From Desulfococcus multivorans (lineage in GTDB: Bacteria > Desulfobacterota > Desulfobacteria > Desulfobacterales > Desulfococcaceae): a stretch of DNA of 64,000 bases. The notes under the pieces are model-generated. The model saw nothing but the letters and a program-made list of their open reading frames with translations. It did no database searches and had not been told where the DNA came from. Both the position numbers and the translations under genes were made by a program. Below, piece by piece: positions 1 through 9,218 of the stretch. The stretch lies in assembly GCF_001854245.1 (NCBI RefSeq), contig NZ_CP015381.1:2887001-2951000 (forward strand), given 5' to 3'. Numbering within the stretch: position 1 is the stretch's first letter; the number at the start of each line of letters is the position of its first letter.

Positions 1-210
1 TTGTCCAAGCCCATCCATCGCCCGGCGGGAGATCCGAGATAAACTAATATATTGCCGAAAACGGAAATGGGAACGGTTGAATTTGAATTCGGCCGTTTCT
101 ATCTTTCTCTGCAGGGGCATGCCGAAGGCTTCAGGGATGTATCCACGGCTATGGGAACTTTCATGCCCCTCGAGGCTTTACTTTCCAGATACCGTTGTGA
201 AGTTAACCCG

Positions 211-290
211 ACTTTCGACTTTCACGGGCCGCTGCCGGGAGGATACGGCCCGGCACCTTTTTCCGGTCACCATCATGAAAGTCGAAAAGT
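211..290. repeat. Dispersed palindromic repeat, copy 1
   Basis: Imperfect palindrome with arms CGACTTTCA and TGAAAGTCG around a GC-rich centre, followed by the block TTCCGGTCACCATCATGAAA. Closely related blocks occur near 11957, 52470-52618, 52741-52800 and 57671-57775, so this is one member of a dispersed family. It lies just upstream of the SleB gene. Bases 1-210 contain no gene I can support. Confidence 0.7.
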
Positions 291-313
291 TGATCCATTC
301 AGGAGGTTTGACC

Positions 314-934
314 ATGCGCTACATATGGATTGCGGCCTGTCTTGCAATCATCCTTCTCGCAACAGGACTGATATCGGCCGATCAGGAACAGAAAGCGGAA
401 ACCGCTGAGAGCAAGGCGGCGGTGCTGGAGCAGAAGGCATCGGCCGAGGGCGGCAAAGCATCGCCCATGCCATCCGAAGTTATCACGAAGCCTGAAGCGC
501 AGGCGGTCGATCCGGCCGGACAGGAGCGCTTGGACGATGCCGTCACCTGCCTTTCCCGGACCATCTACTGGGAGACCAGGGGTGAAGGGGTTGCCGGCAT
601 GGAAGCCATCGCCAACGTCGTTATGAACCGGCTTGGCCATGAAGGCTTCCCAAACACGATTTGCGGGGTTGTGACGCAAGGCCGCGAAGAGGGTGCCTGC
701 CAGTTCTCGTGGTGGTGCGACGGCCGTCCGGATGACGCCGAAGAGGAAAAATCCTACGAGATCGCCAAGGAAATCGCTCGAAAAGCCCTCAACCGGCAGC
801 TGAAGGACCGAACCGGCGAGGCATTGTATTTCCACCACCGGAGAGTCAACCCCGACTGGTCCGCTGAATACCTGAAAACGACAGAGGTGGGCGAGCACAT
901 CTTCTACAAGCCCCACGGTGGAGAGGCGATGTAG
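314..934 (+). CDS. SleB-type cell wall hydrolase, secreted
   Basis: Predicted 206-residue exported peptidoglycan hydrolase of the SleB/Hydrolase_2 family, which in spores and vegetative cells cleaves cortex or wall glycan (lytic transglycosylase-like). The start is fixed by AGGAGG at 301-306, seven bases before the ATG. Residues 1-23 form a signal peptide (MRYIWIAACLAIILLATGL). A charged Ala/Glu-rich linker follows, then the catalytic domain from about residue 80 with the family motif YWETRGEGVAGMEAIANVV, including the expected catalytic Glu, and CQFSWWCDG. A damaged second copy of this gene lies at 12023-12193 beside the CRISPR operon, so this gene has been duplicated. No operon partner is visible. 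Confidence 0.85.
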   Translation: MRYIWIAACLAIILLATGLISADQEQKAETAESKAAVLEQKASAEGGKASPMPSEVITKPEAQAVDPAGQERLDDAVTCLSRTIYWETRGEGVAGMEAIANVVMNRLGHEGFPNTICGVVTQGREEGACQFSWWCDGRPDDAEEEKSYEIAKEIARKALNRQLKDRTGEALYFHHRRVNPDWSAEYLKTTEVGEHIFYKPHGGEAM

Positions 935-995
935 GGGCGGGCCTACGTGTCCGCCCTGACAACAATGATGGGCAGACACACAGGTCTGCCCCTAC
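931..995. repeat. GC-rich imperfect palindrome after sleB
   Basis: Arms GTAGGGGC (931-938) and GCCCCTAC (988-995) enclose further pairing between GGCCTACGTGTCCGCCC and GGGCAGACACACAGGTCTG. The left arm overlaps the stop codon of the SleB gene. It could form a long hairpin and may be a dispersed repeat or a transcription end signal; there is no T-run. Confidence 0.6.
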
Positions 996-1116
996 TACCG
1001 TATCACGGCCTGGGATCAGGCATCAAACGGGCGCTCGAGAAATGGCCTTCCATCGATTTTACCGACGACCATGACGGCTGCCTGTTGGTTCCATGCATCA
1101 AACCGGTGCGGAACCG

Positions 1117-1860
1117 TCAGGCCAACTGTTTCCGTGCAATGGTGAGCAGGTTGGCCGAAACGATCGACGCCCAGACATAGCTTTTGAACGAGCGCCGGCC
1201 CTTCCAGGTGCAGCGGTCCACTCCGAAACTGCGCTTGAGCCGGGATATTCCGGATTCGATGCCCGCCCTGAATCGACGCAGACGCTTTAGACATACTCGC
1301 TCCGGCACATCTCGAGCATTTCCAGGCCGCGCTTTTTGGCAAAGCATACGTCTTTAATCTCCTTTCCTTTTGCAGCCTTCAGATTCTCCCTGGAAGCCAA
1401 TCCACCGTCCAGCGCCGCTTTGAGCGGGTAGCGCCCATAGATCTGCTGTTGCCGATCGAGCATCATCTCTGTCAGGGTGACATCCGCGGGGTTGCCTTCA
1501 ACGATCCGGCAATCGAGGATCAGATTCGACCGGCCGCCGGTAAATATGAAAGGCCGGTTCCTGATAGGTGAAACCGAACAGCCGCAATACCACCGCCGTT
1601 CCGAGGACCTATTCGGCGCTCATGCCTTTTGCCCCGGCGCGACTCGCGCCGGAACATCCTTTGCAAAGATCTTGCAGCACAAACCGGCATATGATAGGTT
1701 TGCCGTCAATGATGCCGGAGACGGCTTCCAACTCTTTGGCTTGGACATGACTGGCGATTTCGGGCATCAGAGGCATTTGCCGGTTCCATTTTTCGCGCAT
1801 TTTGTGTTGGCCCTTTTCTTAGCTTTGGCAGTATTAACGGTTGGTTGGCGCCTTCGTTCA
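1117..1860 (-). pseudogene. Degraded ISNCY/IS5-like transposase
   Basis: Remnant of a DDE transposase read on the minus strand and broken across at least three frames. The C-terminal piece (1117-1347) carries RRFRAGIESGISRLKRSFG followed by DRCTWKGRRSFKSYVW, the usual Glu-containing tail of this family. The middle piece (about 1287-1560) reads LILDCRIVEGNPADVTL and KAALDGGLASRENLK, including a DGG block. The N-terminal piece (1609-1800) is in another frame. No terminal inverted repeats were identified. It is inactive and marks an old insertion near the left side of the window. Confidence 0.75.
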
Positions 1861-2058
1861 TACTACGCTCAGCCTCGAAAAACCAGCACAACCCCTAAGG
1901 TCTGATCTGACCGGGCAGCAAAAGATAACCATGAAAAGCCGAGCTTGGTTCCCGGTCAGAAACCTGCGTTCGACAGTCGTAGATTCACAAAAATATCAAT
2001 ATGGCATAACTTCAGCGGGTTATGGTAAAACGCAAAATACGTGTGGTGCCTACAGATT

Positions 2059-2795
2059 TTAGGGGTGCAGCTCTATTTTCTGGATGCTCTCATGAGGCTT
2101 CAATTTCAATCCCAGCGTACTCTTCAATGTTCGGAATGCCCGCTCGACCTCCAGCAGCTGCTTGTATCCGAAGGCGACATCCTCGGCCGACAGGCTTTCA
2201 TCGCTGGTGCTCAGCAGGTACTTGCCGTCGAGCTTCCGGTCTTCTCTGACCATGGCCTTGTCGATGCGAAGCTTTTCGGACTTCAGCTCTTTGAGATAAC
2301 GCCCCATGAATCGATGGGACAGCAGGCGCTGCCTGGCTTTTTCCCGATAGCGTTCGGGAAGCTCTTCAAAGGCGGCGAGCTCGGCCTGGATGCGTTCCAG
2401 ATATCTTTCGCGGGTGTGGAGATCATGCCTGGCCTGTTCCGGGTTGTAGGCGATGATGAAACGCCTCCGAGCAGTTCCTTCGCCGGCATGCACCGCCTTG
2501 ATGTGAAGGTTTGCGCTGACCACCTTGAAACGGCCTCCCCTCCCGGGTGACGGCCAGACCGATGGTGACATAGGGGAGATCGTCCCGTTTGTGCTTGAAT
2601 TTCCCGAAGGCGAGGAGTTCCGAGTCGCCGGGATCCTCCATCTCGAAACAGGTATTGGTGGTATCGAAGAAGATCAGGTCGACGCACAGGTGATGTAAAA
2701 GAGCGGTCTTCGAGGGCCTTCGCAAGGCATGAGCCGATGTTCAGGCGATCCCAGATCCCCTTGAGCAGGTGCGCGCCGCCTGCCGGCTTGCTGCT
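2059..2795 (-). pseudogene. Degraded IS1634-family transposase
   Basis: Minus-strand transposase remnant in several frames. The longest piece (2059-2571) reads RFIIAYNPEQARHD, KLDGKYLLSTSDESLSAEDV and YKQLLEVERAFRTLKSTLG, characteristic of IS1634-type (IS4 superfamily) transposases. A second frame (2423-2725) contains DLIFFDTTNTCFEMED and DDLPYVTIGLAVTREG, which belongs just upstream in the intact family. The reading frame is interrupted and the N-terminal half is missing, so no active enzyme is expected. No clear ends or target duplications were found. Confidence 0.8.
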
Positions 2796-2880
2796 GATTA
2801 GAGAAACCCTTATATTTTAACCGTATACGCCTGAAACAGATGTCTCACTTGTACCGGTTCTGAGAAAAAATGATAAAAAC

Positions 2881-3591
2881 ATGAATAAAAAGCATGGCTA
2901 TCCTTTTTTCCAATCAATTAGGATTCTGGTTATAGAAGATAACCAGGATCTTGCCGCCAATATCGGCGATTTTTTAGAAGACAGCGGGCATGTGGTTGAT
3001 TATGCAATGGACGGGATATTCGGACTTCACTTGGCCGTCACCCAGCCGGTGGACGTGATTGTTCTGGATATCATGCTGCCGGGCATTGACGGATATTCCC
3101 TTTGCCGGCGGTTTCGTGAAGAATCGGAAAAACCGACACCCATATTGATGCTCACGGCTAGAGATACGCTTTATGACAAGCTCCAAGGGTTTGACGCCGG
3201 CGCCGATGATTACCTGTTAAAGCCCTTTGCACTTGAAGAACTTGAAGCTCGCTTAATGGCCCTTGTCCGCCGATCCCCCCAGTATGATGCATCCAAAATC
3301 CTTGAATCCGGCCCTGTCCGTGTTGATATCGGACAGCGGCAGGTAACCATAAACGGAACCCCGGTCCGGCTGAACCGGACATGTTTCAAGATCCTTGTAA
3401 AACTGATGCAGTCCGCCCCTGAGGTGGTGTCGCGGGTAGACCTGGAACACCATTTGTGGGGCGACTGGAAGCCGGTCAGCGATTCCCTGCGAACGCATAT
3501 TTACGCACTTCGAAAAGCATTGGATGAACCGGGCAGGCCGTCACTTATTGAAACTGTCGTGGGCATCGGTTTCAGGATAAAAGGCCAATGA
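2881..3591 (+). CDS. OmpR-family response regulator
   Basis: 236-residue two-component response regulator. The receiver domain (about 14-128) has the acidic pair ED (ILVIEDNQD), the phospho-acceptor Asp in VIVLDIMLPG, Thr in LMLTARD and Lys in DDYLLKPFA. A winged-helix DNA-binding domain follows (about 140-234), with GFRIKGQ at the end. Its stop overlaps the start of the sensor kinase by four bases (ATGA), so the two are co-translated. The convergent efflux operon at 4996-10617 or its MipA gene is a plausible target; this is inference from proximity. Confidence 0.93.
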   Translation: MNKKHGYPFFQSIRILVIEDNQDLAANIGDFLEDSGHVVDYAMDGIFGLHLAVTQPVDVIVLDIMLPGIDGYSLCRRFREESEKPTPILMLTARDTLYDKLQGFDAGADDYLLKPFALEELEARLMALVRRSPQYDASKILESGPVRVDIGQRQVTINGTPVRLNRTCFKILVKLMQSAPEVVSRVDLEHHLWGDWKPVSDSLRTHIYALRKALDEPGRPSLIETVVGIGFRIKGQ

Positions 3592-4826
3592 CAAGAAGGT
3601 CCAAAACCCTCCGATCCAGAATTGTCTTCTATGTCTGCGGTTACCTGGCCGTATTGCTGATCGTCTATTCAGCGGGCATATCCGGAATGCTGAAAATTTC
3701 TGAAGACCTGGCGTTCAACCGGCAGCTTTCGGAAATCGCCGACAGAGTCGCACGGCATGTTGAAGAACATGGCGAAATTCCCGCCCATCTCCCGTTTCAC
3801 ATTTCAGCATACATCGACATATCCACCGTCCCACAGACCCTGAAGGCATTTGTGACCCACCGCAGCCCCGGTGTTTTCGAGGTCGCGGATGATACAGATT
3901 ATCATGCGGCCATTATTCCGATCCTTTCAACCGGCCAAAAACTCTTTGTCTTCTATGATGTGTCATCCATTGAAACAAACGATTGGTTTGAGTACTATAT
4001 ACTTATAGCATTAATCGGAATCGGAGCCGGTATTTTTATTTTAGGCTGGCTTCTGACCCGGTCCCTGTCAAATCGTATTCTCAATCCCCTTTCCGAGTTG
4101 GCGGAAGCGGTTCAGTCCATCTCTCCGGATGAACCGGCCAGCGAGCTGAGCGCCTTCAACTCGCCGGATGAGATCGGTATGCTGTCGGAAAAAATCAACC
4201 AGCTGTTAAAACGGATTTCAGATTTTACCCGCCGTGAACGGGAGTTTACCTCTCATGCCAGTCACGAACTTCGCACGCCGGTCAGCGTCATCAAAACCGC
4301 GGTTGAGATTCTGCGCCGAAGAACAAAGGAATCGGACTCCGGGATTGTGCAGCCCCTGGCACGTATTGAACGGTCCGTCACAGATATTGAAATGCTCATC
4401 AACACATTCTTGATGCTGGCCAGGCAGGGGCACGGCACGGACAGTGATGAGGCCAGCGACCTGAAACAGGTTGCGGAACATGTTGTGGAAACCTACCGTT
4501 ACCTGCTGGAATCAAAACCCGTGGAAGTGAATATTCTGGCACCGGATGCTTTTTCCATCAAGGCCCCGGAGTCGCTTGTAACCATTTCCCTGGGAAACCT
4601 CGTGCGCAATGCCTTTGCTTACACCATGGAAGGCAGCGTCGAAATTATCGTCTCGCCCGACCGGATCAGCGTCTCAGACAGCGGCCCGGGAATGGATGAT
4701 ACCGGCAGAAAATCCGGAATCGGGCTTACCATTGTCGAACGCCTGTGTGAACGCATGAACTGGCAGTTCACCATTTCCGGCACCCCGGGAAAAGGGACCC
4801 GGGTGGACCTGATATTTTCTTCCTGA
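3588..4826 (+). CDS. Sensor histidine kinase
   Basis: 412-residue inner-membrane histidine kinase partnered with the preceding regulator. A first membrane segment lies at about 12-35, a short periplasmic sensor domain to about 135, a second membrane segment at about 138-158, then HAMP. The HisKA motif FTSHASHELRTPVSVIKTA holds the phospho-accepting His. The ATPase domain shows the N box (GNLVRNAFAYT), G1 (DSGPGMDD) and G2 (GIGLTIVERL). The periplasmic part gives no direct clue to the signal. The gene overlaps the regulator by four bases. Confidence 0.92.
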   Translation: MTRRSKTLRSRIVFYVCGYLAVLLIVYSAGISGMLKISEDLAFNRQLSEIADRVARHVEEHGEIPAHLPFHISAYIDISTVPQTLKAFVTHRSPGVFEVADDTDYHAAIIPILSTGQKLFVFYDVSSIETNDWFEYYILIALIGIGAGIFILGWLLTRSLSNRILNPLSELAEAVQSISPDEPASELSAFNSPDEIGMLSEKINQLLKRISDFTRREREFTSHASHELRTPVSVIKTAVEILRRRTKESDSGIVQPLARIERSVTDIEMLINTFLMLARQGHGTDSDEASDLKQVAEHVVETYRYLLESKPVEVNILAPDAFSIKAPESLVTISLGNLVRNAFAYTMEGSVEIIVSPDRISVSDSGPGMDDTGRKSGIGLTIVERLCERMNWQFTISGTPGKGTRVDLIFSS

Positions 4827-4995
4827 ATGTATTCTGATGCATCAACATCCTACGCAACAACAAACAACCAGTTTAATCCGTTATAATTATTGGGAAACTC
4901 TGTAATTATCAGTAATGAACCAGAAACTGATATCAATATGAATGCACTGGAAAGTTACATTGAAAAATAAGGCTTGCCGGAAAAATCAGCCTGTA

Positions 4996-7900
4996 TTAGT
5001 TTTTCAAAAAGACTTGTAGCAGTCCCGGCAGCAGCACCAGCGTAATCATTGTCCCGAACACAAGCCCGAAACTGATGGAAACGGCTGCCGGAATCAGGAA
5101 CTGGGCCTGTTCCGACGTCTCCAGCAGCAGGGGCACCAGGCCGAAAAACGTGGTCAGCGACGTCAGCAGAATCGGACGGAACCGGTTGCATGCGGCATCC
5201 ACAATCGCCTGATGCAGGGGCATGCCGTTTTTTTGATATTGGTTACAGGTGGTCACCAGAACCAGGGAATCATTCACCACTACCCCGGCCATGGCAAGAA
5301 TCCCAATCACGGATACAATGGAAAGATCACAGCCCATCAGGATATGCCCCCAGACCGCACCGATCAGGCCGAACGGAATCGTCGCCAATATAAGCACCGG
5401 TTGCAGATAGGAATTATAATGAAACACCAGCAGCAGATACATCACTCCTAAAACAATCAAAAATCCATACCCTAAAGAAGCCAGCGCTTCATCATTTTCC
5501 TCTTCCTCGCCGCCAAAATGAACCGACACGCCGGAAAAATCAGCCAGCACCAGCGGCACAATGGCGTCTTCCAGAGCGTCTTCCACGTCATCGTCATCAA
5601 TGCCGAACGCAATGTCTGCGGTGACCGGATAAATCCGCTTTCCGTCACGCCGGGCCAGGCTGGTAAACGATCGGGTCTGGGTGATATCTGCCACTTCTGT
5701 AAGCGGAATCAGTGCGCCTGCCGGGCTTTTCAACTGCACATCCGCCAGCGCGCTTTCCCGGCTGCGTCCTTCCTCACTCAAACGGACCATCACCTTAATT
5801 TCATTCCCGTCCCGCACAAACCGGAATGCTTCAGCCCCATGATACCGGTGCCGGACCTGTTTTGCCACTTCCTCGGCGGTCAGGCCCATGTGCAGGCCGC
5901 TGTCTTTTAATTGAATCGTCAGTTCCGGTTTTCCGGTACGAACACCGTCATCCACGGATGTCAGTCCGGCCAGCAGGCGCATCCGCTCACCTAGGGAGAG
6001 CGCGGCGGCTTGCGCAACATCCGGGTCCGGATGGAACACCTCCAGCATAATCGGCTCGCCGCCGGCAACGGTGGTCTCTCCTGTAAAATTCAGCGCTTCC
6101 AGTTCTCCGGGCGATCCAAACGTTTTCTGCCATGCCGCGGCAAATTCCCGTCCCGAAAGCGTGCGTTCCGCTTCCGGCGGAAGGGCCATGAGCACCGAGA
6201 TATAATGGGACCCGGCCAGGGTCTCCACTTCAACCTCTCCTTCCTCCAGCCGCGTCCCGATCAGAGAAAAAATACCCGGCGAGGACATGTTGTGTTCCCC
6301 AAGCACCGTGTTGGCCGAATCGACCAGTTTTTGGGCAACGGCAATGGACTTTTGCCTGGGAGCCCCGTACGGAAGTGCCGCCTGGGCAATCACCGTGTCT
6401 GAATCGATAGTGGGCGTGAACGCAAAGTTCAGCAGGCCGCCTGTCATTGCGCCCACAGTGATAAACAGAAAAGAAACCGCCGTAACAAGCAAAGTCAATG
6501 GCCGCCGTAACCCTGCCTGAATAAACGGCCGAAAGCGGTGGTGAATAAACGACGTCAATGTTTCATTCACCTTCTGCTGGGGCCGGGCCAGCACTTTCAG
6601 CCACGGGCGATCCGGGTGTTCTGCCGCAATATGGGCGCCCAGAATAAAAAGAGATTCAAAGAGGGAAACCAGAAGCACGGCAATCACCACTGCCGGAATT
6701 TGCCAGAAAACCCCCCCCATTTCGCCGGGCACAAAAAACATGGGTGTAAATGCAATGATCGTTGTCGTGGTGGCCAGCAGCACCGGCCCGCCCATCTCTT
6801 TTAATCCCTGAACCGCAGCGGCCAGGGGCCCCAGTCCTTTGGTCCGTTGCACATAAATGGCTTCACCGATCATAATCGCGTCATCCACAACCACGCCGAT
6901 GGTCACGATAAGTGCAAAAAATGAAATCATGTTCAGTGATCCGCCGAACAGCGGCAGGAACAGCAGGCCGCCAAGCAGCGACGTGGGAATTCCGACCATG
7001 ACCCAGAACGCCAGATGCGGCGTGAGAAACAGGCCCAGAGTTATCAGAACCAATACCAGTCCGATAACGGCATTTTCCACGAGCAATGCCATTCGGCTGC
7101 GATAGGCGGCTGCCTGATTTTCAAAGATGACTATTTCAACGCCTGAAAACTTCTTTTCTGCAACAGAATCCAGATACCCCCGGACCGCGGCTTCAACCGA
7201 TATGGGGGTTTCACTGCCCACTGCAAACACATCGATCAGGATGGCAGGCAGGCCGTTAAACCAGCATTCAATGGGGGATTTCCCAAAACCGTCGTTTAAG
7301 ACCGCGATATCGGACAGGCGCAGCGGAATACCGGCCGGCGTCTCCGCCACCACCACATCGCGAAACGCATCCGCCCATTCCCGGCGCCCGGATGTTCGCA
7401 ACACGATATCCGATTCTTCTGTATAAAGCGTACCGCCGGGTAAGTCCGGTGTACTCTGCCGTATTTTATCGGCAAGTTCCTCCAATGTGAATCCGTATTG
7501 ACGCAGTATTTTCTCCGGGATTTCAATTGAAACTTCCTGGTCGCGGGGAAAGGCCAGTTCCACTTTCCGGAGCCCCACACTGGTGCGCAAATCATCGCGC
7601 AGAATTTCCGCGGTTTTGCGGAGCCATATGAGGGGCTGATCGCCATAAACGACAATGGAAAGCGCTTTTTCAACTCGAGACGGGATGGTAATAACCGGTT
7701 TTTCGGCATCTTGGGGAAACGTTTCAATCCGGTCCACGGCACTCTTGATATCATTAAGCGTCTGCTGCGGATCGGCGTTATCCAGAAGGGTCATGGTCAC
7801 CTGACCGGTGTTCTCGCTTGCTTCTGAATCAACACGCTTGATTCCATCCAGTCCGCGCACGGCATTTTCAACCACCGTCAGGATTGATTTGTTAATTTCT

Positions 7901-8073
7901 TCCGGAGATGCCCCCGGCAGGTCAATCGCCAGCTCCACTTTCCGTTCTTCCAGGGCCGGATACAATTCCTGCCGGATCGTCATGGCGCCAAACAGCCCCC
8001 CGAAAATCAGCACCCCCATCATGGCATTGGCAAAAGCCGTCCGTTTTAACATAAACTCAAGAAAAGATGTCAT
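4996..8073 (-). CDS. RND efflux permease (AcrB-like)
   Basis: 1025-residue inner-membrane proton-driven exporter of the resistance-nodulation-division superfamily, full length for the family. The N-terminal membrane helix is followed by the first porter domain; the second helix cluster starts near residue 330. The fourth helix carries GVVVDDAIMIGE, with the Asp-Asp pair used for proton relay. A second porter domain and helix cluster (LAMAGVVVNDSLVLV) follow. It is the last gene of a MipA - outer-membrane factor - fusion protein - permease operon; its ATG overlaps the stop of the fusion protein by four bases. Substrate cannot be read from sequence. Confidence 0.93.
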   Translation of the reverse strand: MTSFLEFMLKRTAFANAMMGVLIFGGLFGAMTIRQELYPALEERKVELAIDLPGASPEEINKSILTVVENAVRGLDGIKRVDSEASENTGQVTMTLLDNADPQQTLNDIKSAVDRIETFPQDAEKPVITIPSRVEKALSIVVYGDQPLIWLRKTAEILRDDLRTSVGLRKVELAFPRDQEVSIEIPEKILRQYGFTLEELADKIRQSTPDLPGGTLYTEESDIVLRTSGRREWADAFRDVVVAETPAGIPLRLSDIAVLNDGFGKSPIECWFNGLPAILIDVFAVGSETPISVEAAVRGYLDSVAEKKFSGVEIVIFENQAAAYRSRMALLVENAVIGLVLVLITLGLFLTPHLAFWVMVGIPTSLLGGLLFLPLFGGSLNMISFFALIVTIGVVVDDAIMIGEAIYVQRTKGLGPLAAAVQGLKEMGGPVLLATTTTIIAFTPMFFVPGEMGGVFWQIPAVVIAVLLVSLFESLFILGAHIAAEHPDRPWLKVLARPQQKVNETLTSFIHHRFRPFIQAGLRRPLTLLVTAVSFLFITVGAMTGGLLNFAFTPTIDSDTVIAQAALPYGAPRQKSIAVAQKLVDSANTVLGEHNMSSPGIFSLIGTRLEEGEVEVETLAGSHYISVLMALPPEAERTLSGREFAAAWQKTFGSPGELEALNFTGETTVAGGEPIMLEVFHPDPDVAQAAALSLGERMRLLAGLTSVDDGVRTGKPELTIQLKDSGLHMGLTAEEVAKQVRHRYHGAEAFRFVRDGNEIKVMVRLSEEGRSRESALADVQLKSPAGALIPLTEVADITQTRSFTSLARRDGKRIYPVTADIAFGIDDDDVEDALEDAIVPLVLADFSGVSVHFGGEEEENDEALASLGYGFLIVLGVMYLLLVFHYNSYLQPVLILATIPFGLIGAVWGHILMGCDLSIVSVIGILAMAGVVVNDSLVLVTTCNQYQKNGMPLHQAIVDAACNRFRPILLTSLTTFFGLVPLLLETSEQAQFLIPAAVSISFGLVFGTMITLVLLPGLLQVFLKN

Positions 8074-9218
8074 CTGGCCGGTTCTCCATTTTTTTGCGTA
8101 TTGGAGTTATTTTCAGGCTGCTGTTGCAAAGCAGTCAGCTTCATGCCGGCCAGCGGGCTGGCGATATGGGAAAGCACAACCTGATCGTCTTTAAAAAGGC
8201 CTTCCCCAACGACCACATTTTCCATGTCCTGGCCCAAAACCGTTACCGCCCGGATTTCCAGCGTGCGATTCTCACTTGACACCCAAACCGTATTGCCGGA
8301 TCTCAGCGCTTTTTTAGGAATCACAGTCACGTCACCAAAACAAGGACCGGGCAGCATCAGCTCGACATAGTCCCCCAAGACAACCTGGCTGCCCGAAAAT
8401 TCAATCAGCACCTGTTTATGGCGTGTTTTTCGATCAATCTCCGGCAATACCGACCGGATAACCCCTTCATGGCGGTTTGACCCGATATTTACGGATACCG
8501 TGCTTGCTCCGGAATCAATGGCATATTCCGGAGAAAAAAATGCCGTGATATGGTAGCAGTCGGTGCAGGCAATTTGCAGTCCCGCGTCTCCGATTTCAAA
8601 AAACCGCCCCAAAGCAAGGTTCTCGTTGAGAATCACACCATCGCACGGCGCGGTTATTTGTGTCCGCTCAACATCCAGCGCCGCCCGGACCTCTTTTGCA
8701 GCAGCAATTTGCAGGGCGGCTTCCCTTTCTCTGAGCTGGGGTATGCGCAATGCCAGGGATTTATTTTTGCTGCCCTGCCATTTTGAATTTTCCAGAAACT
8801 CCCATTCCTTTTCCGCAATGATCTGGCGCCCTTTTTCAATCTCCAAAGCCTGCTGCGCCTGGCTTTTTTCGGCAATGGCCTCTGCCAGTGTGTTTTGATA
8901 GGTGCGATCATCTATCTTAAACAACAATTCATTTTCCGTCACCCCGGCACCGGCAAAAACACTATCCGGCACCTGAACAACTTTTCCCTGTACCTCTGCA
9001 CAGATATCAAGAGTTTCCCTTGGTGCAACAAATCCCCATGCCGGCACTTGGATTTGATAATCCGTTTTTTTTACAAAAAGCGTTTCCACGCTCAGCGGCA
9101 TTGAGGTAACAACCTGAAATTCCGCTTCGTCTCCAAGGGCAACCAGCAATAGGGTGACGGCACATCCTGCCAGTGCGATCAAAGCGGGAAGGAGTTTTTT
9201 CTTTTTAAAACGTTTCAC
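8070..9218 (-). CDS. RND periplasmic adaptor (membrane fusion protein)
   Basis: About 382 residues. It links the RND permease to the outer-membrane factor. One N-terminal membrane anchor (LLPALIALAGCAVTLLLVAL) is followed by a lipoyl-like half (VQVPAWGFVAPRETLDICAE), a coiled-coil hairpin and the second lipoyl/beta-barrel half (ITAPCDGVILNENLALGRFF). I chose the GTG at 9218 because GGAG lies eight bases upstream; a TTG at 9242 and a GTG at 9224 are alternatives. The gene overlaps the end of the outer-membrane factor gene and the start of the permease gene, indicating a tight operon. Confidence 0.9.
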   Translation of the reverse strand: MKRFKKKKLLPALIALAGCAVTLLLVALGDEAEFQVVTSMPLSVETLFVKKTDYQIQVPAWGFVAPRETLDICAEVQGKVVQVPDSVFAGAGVTENELLFKIDDRTYQNTLAEAIAEKSQAQQALEIEKGRQIIAEKEWEFLENSKWQGSKNKSLALRIPQLREREAALQIAAAKEVRAALDVERTQITAPCDGVILNENLALGRFFEIGDAGLQIACTDCYHITAFFSPEYAIDSGASTVSVNIGSNRHEGVIRSVLPEIDRKTRHKQVLIEFSGSQVVLGDYVELMLPGPCFGDVTVIPKKALRSGNTVWVSSENRTLEIRAVTVLGQDMENVVVGEGLFKDDQVVLSHIASPLAGMKLTALQQQPENNSNTQKNGEPAR